Origin: Bacteroides sp.
Lineage (GTDB): Bacteria > Bacteroidota > Bacteroidia > Bacteroidales > Muribaculaceae
Length of the DNA stretch: 64,000 bases
Reading direction: 5' to 3'
NCBI GenBank assembly: GCA_014802015.1
Contig: JAAVDB010000017.1
Location: forward strand, 39,794 to 103,793
Position numbers and translations under genes: made by a program. This document shows, one piece after another, positions 1 through 7,690 of this stretch; the stretch's first letter is position 1, and each line of letters opens with the position of its first letter. The notes under the pieces are model-generated. The model made no database searches. It worked only from the letters and a program-made list of their open reading frames with translations, and was not told where the DNA came from.

Positions 1-1422
1 GGCATACCGGTACTGCACTCGCGCGACCTTGTCAACTGGGAGATAGTCGGTCACGTCTACGATCGTCTGCCGCTCGGCAAATATGACCGGCCCCAGCATG
101 GCGAAGGCTCCTGGGCTCCAGCCATACGCTATCACGACGGCATGTATTATGTATATTTCTGTACCCCATACGACGGCCTCTACGTGGCACGCGCTACCGA
201 TCCCCGCGGCCCGTGGGACATGACACAGATGCTTGAAGTAGCCAAATGGGAGGATCCTTGCCCCTTCTGGGACGATAACGGCGACGCATATCTGCTGCAC
301 AGCATCCATCGCGGAGGGCCCGCAGTCCTTCACCGCATGTCACCCGATGGTCTGCGTCTGCTTGACAACGGTGTCGTAGTCTACCATGACGGCAAGGCCA
401 ACCCCGTGCTTGAGGGCATGAAGATGGACAAGTACAACGGATGGTACTACATCTTCGCTCCGGCCGGAGGCGTGTCCACGGGATGGCAGACCGTATTACG
501 CTCACGTTCGCCTTACGGCCCCTACGAGGCTCGCCGAGTGATGGCTCAGGGACCTACCGACATAAATGGCCCGCATCAGGGCGGACTGGTCGACACCCCT
601 GACGGTAAGGAATGGTGGTTTATACACTTCCAGAGCAAAGGCGCACACGGACGCATAGCCCATCTCCAGCCTGCCCGTTGGACCGATGACGACTGGATCG
701 TGATCGGTGAGGATCCTGACGGTGACGGCATCGGACAGCCGGTGACCACATATACCAAACCGCATATTGTCAGCACCGGCGGCACTCCATACGAGGGGAA
801 ACCGTGCATGCCTCAGACCTCAGACAATTTTTCCGACACCGTGCCCGGACTCCAATGGCAATGGCAGGCCCATCCGCGACAGGAGTGGTACAGTCTGACC
901 GAACGACCGGGATTCATGCGTCTGTATGCCGAGCACTGCGCCTCGGAATATGGCAACCTTTATTTTGCCGGCAATCTGTATCTACAGAAAATTCCAGCTC
1001 CGACATTCACCGCCACGACTTACGTCGAGACCACCTTTGCGACACCCGGCGAACGTGCCGGACTCACGATATTCGGCAACGAGTATTCCTATATCGCCAT
1101 CATCCGTAGCGATGACGGCTCATATCGCATCAGCGTCGTAACCGGCAAGAATGACAAATATGCCGTCAAACCAAAGGAAAAAGCATCCGTCAATATTCCC
1201 ACAGGCAACGCGTGGCTGCGTGTCAGCCTCGACGGACCGGAGGAATGCTCATACTATTACAGCCTCGACGGCAAGGAATTTACCCGTCTCGGCCCCTCGT
1301 GCAAAGTTGTTGCCGGCACATGGGTCGGAGCCAAGACCGGCATATTCTGCTCATCGCCCAACGTAGTTCCCTCCACAGGCTACGCCGACTTCGACCACTT
1401 CACCCTCACCACCGAGGATTGA
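1..1422 (+). CDS. Glycoside hydrolase family 43 protein, 5' end outside the window
   Basis: Frame 1 is open from the first base, so the gene begins upstream; 473 residues are visible. The catalytic five-bladed propeller part carries GSWAPAIRYHDGMYYVYF near the start, WEDPCPFWDDNGDAYLL (bases about 247-297, the family's pKa-modulating Asp) and LEGMKM plus NGWYYIFAPAGG (bases about 409-470, the expected general acid Glu). From about base 800 a C-terminal beta-sandwich follows (DNFSDTVPGLQWQWQAHP), as in beta-xylosidase/arabinofuranosidase GH43 enzymes. Known members hydrolyse arabinoxylan-type plant glycans. The catalytic base Asp and any signal peptide lie outside the window, so exact substrate and export cannot be judged. 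A strong terminator follows directly. Confidence 0.88.
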   Translation, partial: GIPVLHSRDLVNWEIVGHVYDRLPLGKYDRPQHGEGSWAPAIRYHDGMYYVYFCTPYDGLYVARATDPRGPWDMTQMLEVAKWEDPCPFWDDNGDAYLLHSIHRGGPAVLHRMSPDGLRLLDNGVVVYHDGKANPVLEGMKMDKYNGWYYIFAPAGGVSTGWQTVLRSRSPYGPYEARRVMAQGPTDINGPHQGGLVDTPDGKEWWFIHFQSKGAHGRIAHLQPARWTDDDWIVIGEDPDGDGIGQPVTTYTKPHIVSTGGTPYEGKPCMPQTSDNFSDTVPGLQWQWQAHPRQEWYSLTERPGFMRLYAEHCASEYGNLYFAGNLYLQKIPAPTFTATTYVETTFATPGERAGLTIFGNEYSYIAIIRSDDGSYRISVVTGKNDKYAVKPKEKASVNIPTGNAWLRVSLDGPEECSYYYSLDGKEFTRLGPSCKVVAGTWVGAKTGIFCSSPNVVPSTGYADFDHFTLTTED

Positions 1423-1440
1423 CAAAATATCATATCACAA

Positions 1441-1493
1441 AATAAGCCCGTCAGAGATGCGAATATTACGCGATCTGACGGGCTTATTTTTTG
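1441..1493 (+). terminator. Rho-independent terminator after the GH43 gene
   Basis: A perfect 15-bp stem (1441-1455 with 1474-1488, AATAAGCCCGTCAGA) with an 18-nt loop, followed by a T run to 1492. It closes the GH43 transcript and marks the end of the GC-richer backbone before the AT-rich island. Confidence 0.9.
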
Positions 1494-1551
1494 TATATAA
1501 TTATATACTGCCATGTTAATAAAGCGTATCAATCTTTCAATAAATTCTATA

Positions 1552-1592
1552 CATTCGCCAACTTTTGGCTAAAGGCAGTATTAACTTTGTAT
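1552..1592 (+). promoter_or_regulatory. Promoter with dyad operator, copy 1 of 3
   Basis: The -7 box TAACTTTG is at 1582-1589. Centred 19 bp upstream of its first base (at 1563) is an imperfect dyad, TTCGCCAA-CTT-TTGGCTAA (8 of 11 pairs over 1552-1574). The same arrangement recurs at 3363-3402 and 4461-4502 with the same spacing, and the three copies align without gaps (TTTTrGCkAAAG, then wTAwCTTTGT). A regulator bound here would cover the -33 region. The WYL protein encoded at 4529 is the obvious candidate ligand; this is inference. Confidence 0.7.
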
Positions 1593-1611
1593 CAAAAATT
1601 ATAGATTAACT

Positions 1612-2172
1612 ATGCACGAAGAAGACGACAAAAACGAATTAGTTCATATCATTATTGATTATCTCACCAGTGATATCTGCAATCATGTTAGCAATAAAAA
1701 ATTATCATTTCATTGGAGTTATAGAAACGGTCAATTCTCAATAAGTTTTAAATTAGCAGAAGTACGTTTCTTTATTATAGCTAACACATCTGGGCCAAAA
1801 GATGATATCGGGATGCGTATTATCCCGCTTAAATATGGTATTAGGATTATTTGTTATAACTATATCGATAATTTTAAGCAGGTTGTGAATATTTTAGGGG
1901 AAATTGAGAATGAGCTTATATCTTTTGAAAAGATATTTCCGACCTCCTATCGGCGAAAATTCATTCGTGACAATTTTTCGTTATTGACATCTTCCAATCA
2001 CAAAAACAATAAATCAAAAGAATTTAATTTCAATGTTTTATCTAATAAATACTTGCTTGACCATAACTTAATTGATGATTATGGCGCAAAAGAGATTGCT
2101 TTGGATTATTTATTGTCGAATGAATACCACTATAAGATTAAAACGCCCCTCAAAAGCAGTAAATCTAAATAA
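1612..2172 (+). CDS. Hypothetical protein, 186 aa, WYL-island member
   Basis: Not recognised. It is AT-rich unlike the flanking backbone, encodes a soluble Lys/Asn/Ile-rich protein and shows no signal peptide or membrane segment. The start is the first ATG after the -7 box, 22 nt downstream of it. The N-terminal half (HIIIDYLTSDI, FHWSYRNGQFSISFKL, RFFIIANTSG) reads like an alternating alpha/beta fold; the C-terminal half is charged. It shares its operator with the 342-aa protein and the WYL regulator downstream, so it is likely part of the same response. A defence role is possible from context only. Confidence 0.6.
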   Translation: MHEEDDKNELVHIIIDYLTSDICNHVSNKKLSFHWSYRNGQFSISFKLAEVRFFIIANTSGPKDDIGMRIIPLKYGIRIICYNYIDNFKQVVNILGEIENELISFEKIFPTSYRRKFIRDNFSLLTSSNHKNNKSKEFNFNVLSNKYLLDHNLIDDYGAKEIALDYLLSNEYHYKIKTPLKSSKSK

Positions 2173-2179
2173 AATGTGT

Positions 2180-2187
2180 AAATTTGC
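2180..2187 (+). promoter_or_regulatory. Candidate -7 box for the GIY-YIG transcript
   Basis: TAAATTTG fits TAnnTTTG and lies just after the stop of the 186-aa gene. It would give a leader of about 210 nt before the ATG at 2407. It lacks the dyad operator found at the other three island promoters. Confidence 0.5.
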
Positions 2188-2219
2188 GAAGTCAAGAGTG
2201 ACCGTTTATAAAAAGAAAG

Positions 2220-2360
2220 TGCCTCATACTCGATAAATCGCCAATTAATCAAGACCAACGAGGCGCAGCAGAACAGCTCATACATTGTGGGCTGCTCTCT
2301 GTGCGTTGGTATAGGCGTTTGGCGATGCCTTCGAGTTGCACAGAGAGCAGCCCACATTGT
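2220..2360 (+). ncRNA. Structured leader or small RNA with a long hairpin
   Basis: This stretch between the 186-aa gene and the GIY-YIG gene is strongly self-complementary. The main stem is a perfect 19 bp (2286-2304 with 2338-2356, TGTGGGCTGCTCTCTGTGC), extended by three more pairs beyond one mismatch. Its 33-nt loop contains a small AGGC/GCCT stem. A further stem pairs GCCTC (2221-2225) with GAGGC (2260-2264). There is no T run after it, so the RNA probably continues into the nuclease gene. It is locally much GC-richer than its surroundings. I do not recognise a known RNA family. Confidence 0.5.
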
Positions 2361-2406
2361 ATATAATAATTGAGAAAAATCAGAATAATATTTAACAGAA
2401 CCTATT

Positions 2407-3333
2407 ATGAAAATTGACGAAACGAAATTAGATGCTTTCAAGCAACAGAGCGGAGCTATAGTAACCATACAGGAAATTTTACGCGGGCGTGATGCGGATT
2501 TTGATTCAGCTAAAACGATACGCCTTGTGCGCCATGCCGACAATCGAAAAGTCAAGCTAATCGAAGGACAAGAAGTGCATGGTACGTTATACAACCTTTA
2601 TCGTTATCAAAAGGAGACGTTCCTGAAATATCAAAAGGAACAAAACAGGAAACGTTTCGAGAATGTAGATTACATCGTAGCATTCATTGGTGAAAAAGGG
2701 ACCACCGCACGGTTTGTTGGAGTTTACAAGGTAGGGAAGAAAATTCCGAGCCCTTATAGTGCAGATGATATTATTTGCGACATGGATATTGTAGACGCAT
2801 TCGAACCATTGACACACCGCATAGTAATTGAGTGGGGCAAGTCAACAGTAACTTGGTGTCAGGATTACGAGATTCAGTTTAAATCGGTAATCCGTATTGA
2901 CGATGGGTTTGAAGATGGAGAGGGTGTTCCTCGATTTATGTCGTATGCCGACACTATTCTTTCTTTCAGTCAGTTGGAAGCGGTGATTAATTCACCACTT
3001 GATAATCCTTGGCAAACTGCTCTACGTTCTGTAAACTGCATATACGTAATTTCCGACCTCAATAATGGGAAACATTATGTTGGAAGCACTTACGGTGAAA
3101 AAGGAATTTGGGGAAGATGGGAAAGCTATATCAATACAAACGGACATGGCGATAATAAAGCATTAGCGGAGGTATTAAAGGAGGATCCGAATTATGCAAG
3201 AAAACACTTTCAATGGTCAATTCTTGAGGTGCTTCCTTTAAATATTACCCCTGACCAGGCTGTTGACCGAGAGAATATCTATAAGCAGAAACTTATGTCA
3301 CGACATAGACTCACTGGTTATAACGAAAACTGA
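2407..3333 (+). CDS. GIY-YIG nuclease family protein, 308 aa
   Basis: The C-terminal 100 residues are a GIY-YIG endonuclease domain: CIYVI (the GIY strand) and HYVGST (the YIG strand) around residues 215-230, then GIWGRW with the expected catalytic Arg, and DRENIYKQKL with the expected metal-binding Glu, ending in GYNEN. The N-terminal about 200 residues form an unrecognised domain rich in beta strands, probably for target binding or regulation. Family members cut DNA; stand-alone Bacteroidetes versions are uncharacterised as far as I know, and restriction or homing roles are both possible. It has its own promoter and a structured leader, not the shared operator. Confidence 0.8.
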   Translation: MKIDETKLDAFKQQSGAIVTIQEILRGRDADFDSAKTIRLVRHADNRKVKLIEGQEVHGTLYNLYRYQKETFLKYQKEQNRKRFENVDYIVAFIGEKGTTARFVGVYKVGKKIPSPYSADDIICDMDIVDAFEPLTHRIVIEWGKSTVTWCQDYEIQFKSVIRIDDGFEDGEGVPRFMSYADTILSFSQLEAVINSPLDNPWQTALRSVNCIYVISDLNNGKHYVGSTYGEKGIWGRWESYINTNGHGDNKALAEVLKEDPNYARKHFQWSILEVLPLNITPDQAVDRENIYKQKLMSRHRLTGYNEN

Positions 3334-3362
3334 TCTATTGAAAAATATGATAAATAGCGGAG

Positions 3363-3402
3363 CTTTTACTGATTTTTAGCGAAAGTGCCTAATATCTTTG
3401 TC
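3363..3402 (+). promoter_or_regulatory. Promoter with dyad operator, copy 2 of 3
   Basis: The -7 box TATCTTTG is at 3393-3400, 18 bp before the ATG at 3419. The dyad is centred at 3374, again 19 bp upstream of the box, with outer arms CTTT (3363-3366) and AAAG (3382-3385) and inner matches giving 7 of 11 pairs. Sequence and spacing match the copies at 1552 and 4461. Confidence 0.68.
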
Positions 3403-3418
3403 CGTTGATTAACTAATA

Positions 3419-4447
3419 ATGCGTTTTATGGGACAAATCAGTATTGCTAAATTTCATCATTTTAATAAATCTATATTAACAGCTACAGTATGTAAGTTAC
3501 ATATCTCAAAAGAACACCTTTTCGAATATCGAATAAACTTAGTAGATTTACCTATTAGATATTTCTCTAATCCATTAATGGTTGTTTGTCATCAATGTGG
3601 AGTCTTTGACCTTTTCATGCCGATCAGTTGTTACGATGAATATATAATCGGTACATTTATGCTTCAAGTAAAAAAAATGTTCGATTTTTATATGTCGAAA
3701 AAAGAACGCCTCCTGGAGTATTTTCCTAACATTGAAGAATTTGGCACTAACCGATCTTTCTTTTTAATAGAAGAAAGAAGAATCAAAATCATGGCAAAAA
3801 GGTATTTTAGTACGATTCTTTTTCATGATAAACAGAAAGAATATTTTCGATTATCAAAGAATATAATTGATTTAGTCTGTCTGAAAATTAATGAATATGA
3901 AAATGAGTTGTTTCAGGATTTAGTTATTGACAATCTTTCAGCAGGAGAATGCTATCTTATAAAATCATTGAATAAGATCTTCGGTATAGGGAAAAGAAAA
4001 TCAAATAGAATACTTAACCCAAAATGGAAAGGTTTGAGTTTTGAACATTGCCTTACACTTGGTAAGCATCTGTATTATATTAATTTGATTTATAAACGAT
4101 TTGGTTCTTTTGAACCGGTTACTGTTTCTTTCCGAAAGACCGATAACAAGATATATCTACACTTTGAGTCATATTATAACCATGGAAATATTGATAATAT
4201 CGTCCAACGAATTAAAACGATTGAAAAGACCATAACTCAGTGGAACAGTTTGATTACTAAGCGAGAGTTACAGGAATTTGTTGAAATGTATCGCCACGAA
4301 TATTTTTCCTTTGAGCCCGAAATTATGTGTCAGCTGTTATCAAGGAAATATCTTGAAGCCAATCATTATAAAGACGATATTTTTGATTCTTATTATTTGT
4401 CATTGTGTCTTTTGATTTATGATGTACTTAGGAGAATAAACGAGTAA
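3419..4447 (+). CDS. Hypothetical protein, 342 aa, WYL-island member
   Basis: Not recognised. AT-rich, soluble, without signal peptide or clear membrane segments, and rich in aromatic residues and Lys. One short stretch (VCHQCGVFDLFM, about residues 56-67) could be mistaken for a metal site, but there is no second Cys pair. The middle contains GIGKRKSNRILNPKWKG, a basic loop that might contact nucleic acid. The start at 3419 is the first ATG behind the operator-promoter. It is transcribed alone between the GIY-YIG gene and the WYL gene, each with its own promoter, under the same operator type as its neighbours. Confidence 0.6.
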   Translation: MRFMGQISIAKFHHFNKSILTATVCKLHISKEHLFEYRINLVDLPIRYFSNPLMVVCHQCGVFDLFMPISCYDEYIIGTFMLQVKKMFDFYMSKKERLLEYFPNIEEFGTNRSFFLIEERRIKIMAKRYFSTILFHDKQKEYFRLSKNIIDLVCLKINEYENELFQDLVIDNLSAGECYLIKSLNKIFGIGKRKSNRILNPKWKGLSFEHCLTLGKHLYYINLIYKRFGSFEPVTVSFRKTDNKIYLHFESYYNHGNIDNIVQRIKTIEKTITQWNSLITKRELQEFVEMYRHEYFSFEPEIMCQLLSRKYLEANHYKDDIFDSYYLSLCLLIYDVLRRINE

Positions 4448-4460
4448 AATGACATTCATA

Positions 4461-4502
4461 TCTTTCGCTTAGTTTTGGCGAAAGATGTGAATAACTTTGT
4501 AT
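4461..4502 (+). promoter_or_regulatory. Promoter with dyad operator, copy 3 of 3
   Basis: This is the best copy. TCTTTCGC (4461-4468) and GCGAAAGA (4478-4485) are a perfect 8-bp inverted repeat with a 9-nt spacer, centred at 4473. The -7 box TAACTTTG begins 19 bp on, at 4492-4499. It drives the WYL regulator itself, which suggests autoregulation. Confidence 0.75.
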
Positions 4503-4528
4503 TGTAAATTTTAGTCTTTATTTAGTAT

Positions 4529-5428
4529 ATGAATAATCAAGGTTACCGTTTTGCACGTCTTTTGTGGCTTTATGGAAAAATTGCATCCGATGGACCAGTT
4601 TCTTTTCGGCAAATTGCAGACAGTTGGATTAATTCCAATCTCAACTGTGATGGTAAGCCATTGTCTCACAAAACATTCGAGAATCATCGCAGGGATGTAG
4701 AGGATCTATTTGGCATTAATATCGACTGCAATCGAGCCACTAATACTTATTCTATTTCAGTGCGGCCAGATTTCGCGAAAGCAACTCAAGATATGCTAAA
4801 CGGAGCACTAATCTTTAGTCGTATTAAGGCGGATCCGCAGATGAGCCGCTACATTCGGCCTGAGCAAAAAAGTGGCGAAGATACATCGAAACTATTTACT
4901 GTTATTAATGCAATTTCCGAGGGTCGGGAACTAAGACTTCTCTACCGCCATAATTATGATCCAGACCGGGAGCAAGACTATTGTATCAAGCCAATTGCAG
5001 CTAAGCAATTTCGGAACCGATGGTACATAATCGGAGAACTTGAAAATGGTGCGGCATACAATTTCCCACTCGACCGAGTCCTATCTCTCACAAAAGGGGA
5101 TAAAATTAAGCCATCACAACTTGATGTGGACGAATTATTTGCCAATGCATTCGGTATTATTCGAGAGGACTCTGTAAAAGCCGAGGAAATACTAATTAGG
5201 GTAGAACAAGAGCAAGCAAACTATTTTCGTTCGCTACCGCTTCATTCTTCACAACGAGTCGTTTCTGAGACAGCAGAATCAGTCTCTTTACGACTGATGC
5301 TTGCTCCAACCTATGATTTCATTATGGAATTGCTATCCCACGGGCCTAAGATTGAGGTTCTTGCTCCGCAATCGCTACGTAACCTCATAGCATCAAAAAT
5401 CAAAGAGATGTCAAAACTATATAACTGA
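4529..5428 (+). CDS. WYL-domain transcriptional regulator, 299 aa
   Basis: Residues 1-75 form a winged helix-turn-helix (LLWLYGKIASDGPVSFRQIA, then a recognition-helix region around SHKTFENHRRDVEDLFG). Residues about 130-195 are the WYL ligand-sensing domain (ELRLLYRHNYDPDREQ, then RNRWYIIGEL and LDRVLSL). The C-terminal about 85 residues match a WCX extension (ILIRVEQEQANYFRSLPLH). Such regulators (BrxR/CapW/PafBC types) commonly sit at the head of phage-defence operons and respond to DNA-damage or nucleotide ligands. The dyad directly upstream, repeated before two other island genes, makes it the likely repressor of all three transcripts. It is followed after 10 bp by the UDG-like gene. Confidence 0.85.
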   Translation: MNNQGYRFARLLWLYGKIASDGPVSFRQIADSWINSNLNCDGKPLSHKTFENHRRDVEDLFGINIDCNRATNTYSISVRPDFAKATQDMLNGALIFSRIKADPQMSRYIRPEQKSGEDTSKLFTVINAISEGRELRLLYRHNYDPDREQDYCIKPIAAKQFRNRWYIIGELENGAAYNFPLDRVLSLTKGDKIKPSQLDVDELFANAFGIIREDSVKAEEILIRVEQEQANYFRSLPLHSSQRVVSETAESVSLRLMLAPTYDFIMELLSHGPKIEVLAPQSLRNLIASKIKEMSKLYN

Positions 5429-5438
5429 TTTTTTACTT

Positions 5439-6608
5439 ATGATTTCTTTGTATAAGACTCCTCGCACCTATTTTGACAATAACTGCTCAGAATATCAAGA
5501 ATATCCTATCAGTAGTAAACTGCTCGACATTGGCTACGCCACATGGCATGGTCACGATATCATGGAGGACATTCTATATATTCTTGACAATTATTCCTAT
5601 GTGTCGGAAGATAATATTCGTTATGCAATCCATGAGATGCTGGCCAAGTTAAATCATCGATCATCAATTGATTATTATATTGCCAGGCATAATAGTTCTC
5701 TCGAAACAGAGGTTAAAAATCTGATCTCAGACCTGATGAAAGTATATAGGCTTCCTGCCGGCAATCCGAGAAAAGCTTATCTAGCCGATGAATCTTCGAG
5801 AATTTATTTCCATGAACTCAACACAATGAACGGATGGATTGAAGCGCTCAGAGAGGATCGCCAACCCTACGAGATGTATTCCTATGGGCACTGGATTATG
5901 TTTCCAGGCGATGGTGAAATCATTCGCCAGTTTAATCTCCATTCGTGCACTGAAAATCGAGGGTATATTTCTTATGTTTACCCAGAGCCATGGTATGGAA
6001 GTCCAACTTCAGCTAAGATAATTGTCTTAGGCAACGAAGCTCGCTACGACAATAATATCAGTCGCACTCAAAATATTATACTCTCTAAAATACCCTCTTA
6101 TGCCGAAGCCGTCCAGATAATGGCTGACAACTGGCTGAATCTTAAACATGGGACTTTTTATAATTATGAATATTTTGGCCCGCAAGAAGATAGATTAAGA
6201 GTTCACGATATATATAATTCACCCTCCTATCGCTATTGGTTATATAAGATTCGTGAATTTGCCGATTATATGGCGTTGCCCCGACAAAAGGTTTTCGACA
6301 ATATTGCAGTAATAAATGCAAATCCTTACACTTCTCTTAACGTGAGCCCTCTTGAACCGGGACTTATGCCATCACATTATTTTTTGCGCCAAATTGTGCG
6401 CTATGTTGTCAATCATGATTCAGACGTCATATTCTTCTTGCCATCCGGTCGTCTACAATCGGTATGGCAAGATATCCTTGGCGATGTCTATGACGATATC
6501 GTTATGCATAATCGTCTTTTTTTGACCAGAATTAACAACTCAATAAGTTTAGTAGGTGAATGGAATAAGGAGCAAATAGACAGAATCCATTATTTGCTTC
6601 ACTATTAA
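5439..6608 (+). CDS. Protein resembling the uracil-DNA-glycosylase superfamily, 389 aa
   Basis: Second gene of the WYL operon (10-bp gap). Around residues 185-205 it has YPEPWYGSPTSAKIIVLGNE, similar to the PEPYxGNPxxAxIVLLxLNPG signature that opens UDG-fold proteins. Further on it has NIAVINANPYTS, resembling the second conserved strand, and DVIFFLPSGR, resembling the third. The N-terminal about 180 residues are unlike any domain I know. Typical catalytic motifs of Ung (GQDPYH, HPSPLS) are absent, so activity is uncertain. UDG-like proteins have been recruited to defence against phages with modified bases, which fits the context. Alternative: an unrelated Rossmann-like protein. Confidence 0.5.
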   Translation: MISLYKTPRTYFDNNCSEYQEYPISSKLLDIGYATWHGHDIMEDILYILDNYSYVSEDNIRYAIHEMLAKLNHRSSIDYYIARHNSSLETEVKNLISDLMKVYRLPAGNPRKAYLADESSRIYFHELNTMNGWIEALREDRQPYEMYSYGHWIMFPGDGEIIRQFNLHSCTENRGYISYVYPEPWYGSPTSAKIIVLGNEARYDNNISRTQNIILSKIPSYAEAVQIMADNWLNLKHGTFYNYEYFGPQEDRLRVHDIYNSPSYRYWLYKIREFADYMALPRQKVFDNIAVINANPYTSLNVSPLEPGLMPSHYFLRQIVRYVVNHDSDVIFFLPSGRLQSVWQDILGDVYDDIVMHNRLFLTRINNSISLVGEWNKEQIDRIHYLLHY

Positions 6609-6757
6609 AATTCATAAGCGACAACGTTTATCACATAAAGTAAATAATATCAGATTCTTTCTATGCCCAAACGACGCGACCTCTACAACCGATGAAATTG
6701 AAGAATCAGCGATCGAGTTATGCTTTTTAACTATTCCTGCCTTTTATCAGACAGCAA

Positions 6758-7051
6758 TCATTTTATATATTTTTCAGAAGTCTTTAGTCCATGTATTAAG
6801 CCGGGTGATTTTTCCAACTTTTCGTCAAGAAATTTTTTGAGAGTTTCAACATCCGGGTGATCCACATGACGCTTGATGATGGTGCCGTCGGGACCGAAAA
6901 GGATAAGCTCGGGAAATGAACGGGCTACATAGGTTCCCATGAGCTTCTTGCAATTCATTATCTGAGGCCAAGGCAATTTGTGAGCGACCTCAAGTTTGCT
7001 GACATCGTTCGTGGCAAGTCCGACAAATTGAATATCCGGATTATCCTTATA
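6758..7051 (-). pseudogene. C-terminal part of a TlpA-like thioredoxin gene cut off by the transposon
   Basis: On the minus strand the reading frame gives DIQFVGLATNDV, LPWPQIMN, FPELILFGPDG and a Lys-rich tail ending at TGA 6758: the second half of a TlpA/thioredoxin fold. It lacks the CxxC half and a start. Its left neighbour sequence is the transposon end. Joining 14250-13472 to 7043-6758, counting the TATAAGGA duplication once, restores one uninterrupted 354-codon frame across DEYKDNPD. The transposon therefore split a single gene. Confidence 0.9.
7044..7051. repeat. 8-bp target site duplication, left copy
   Basis: TCCTTATA directly flanks the transposon end at 7052 and recurs at 13472-13479 outside the other end. 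Eight base pairs is the duplication length known for the IS1595 family. Confidence 0.92.
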
Positions 7052-7088
7052 CGCGTCTATATACTTTCTTGTACCAATGGTTCTGTAT
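7052..7088 (+). repeat. Left terminal inverted repeat of the transposon
   Basis: 37 bp beginning CGCGTCTATATACTTTC. It matches the reverse complement of 13435-13471 at 36 of 37 positions (T at 7078 against C). Confidence 0.93.
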
Positions 7089-7101
7089 AATAGTCGATTA
7101 A

Positions 7102-7145
7102 CAATTAAAGCCTCTTAAGGAAAAACTCTTAAGAGACTTTAATTG
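7102..7145 (-). terminator. Terminator after the S24-like gene
   Basis: An 18-bp stem with one mismatch (7102-7119 with 7128-7145, CAATTAAAG and CTTTAATTG at the base) and an 8-nt loop. It ends the minus-strand pair 7171-8155 just inside the transposon end. Confidence 0.7.
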
Positions 7146-7170
7146 CTTATTTCATTGATTGAATGTTAAA

Positions 7171-7680
7171 TCAGCTATTACTACTTAAACGATATTTTAC
7201 AACCCCCATAATAGTATTTGCAATATGGGGATTTTTAGAGTTGTGTTCAGTATTGTCCCTATTATACGAATATGTTGCTAAGGTGAAATCATCTATAAAA
7301 TTGCGCACTCTACGGATTTTATAACGGTTAGTGTCTGCCAAGTAAATCAAAAGCACATCACCGATACTGATTTGTTCTCTAAGACTTTTTTTGTGATTAA
7401 TCTTAATGGCTAACCACTCATCACCATTATTTATACCTATTGGAGACATACAAACACCATTTACGCGCAAACGATAAAATGACTTAGTATTTGCATAAGT
7501 CCCATTAGGTAATTTTATGACACTTGATTTCTTTGATAAAACTTGATTTACTGAATCATGTTGTTCATCCGAACTTCCAGCAAAGGCAGAATAGACCACA
7601 TCATCCTGCTTAATAAGGCGAGGATAAGCGTAGCAAACACAAATTGCGATAAAAATGAATAATATATAGATTGATGTCAT
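7171..7680 (-). CDS. Membrane-anchored S24/S26-like peptidase domain protein with Cys at the nucleophile position, 169 aa
   Basis: An N-terminal membrane segment (IYILFIFIAICVCYAY) is followed by a LexA/signal-peptidase-like domain. FYRLRVNGVCMSPIGINNGD aligns with the family signature GdSMsPxixxGD, but the residue in the place of the catalytic Ser is Cys (GVCMSP). Later, ISIGDVLLIY and RYKIRRV resemble the strand and Lys region of the Ser-Lys dyad. It may be a Cys-variant protease or an inactive sensor. It lies 10 bp after the membrane protein 7691-8155 in one operon and ends at a terminator. Family level is reasonably sure, function is not. Confidence 0.6.
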   Translation of the reverse strand: MTSIYILFIFIAICVCYAYPRLIKQDDVVYSAFAGSSDEQHDSVNQVLSKKSSVIKLPNGTYANTKSFYRLRVNGVCMSPIGINNGDEWLAIKINHKKSLREQISIGDVLLIYLADTNRYKIRRVRNFIDDFTLATYSYNRDNTEHNSKNPHIANTIMGVVKYRLSSNS

Positions 7681-7690
7681 GCCTATCTAA

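Noticed and set aside
2286..2356. Invertible promoter flanked by inverted repeats
   Set aside because: The arms are only 33 nt apart; Bacteroidales invertible promoters have segments of about 100-250 bp with a promoter inside. No -7 box lies in the loop and no invertase gene is near.
2180..2406. Retron msr-msd RNA
   Set aside because: No reverse transcriptase gene is nearby and the a1/a2 end pairing is weak.
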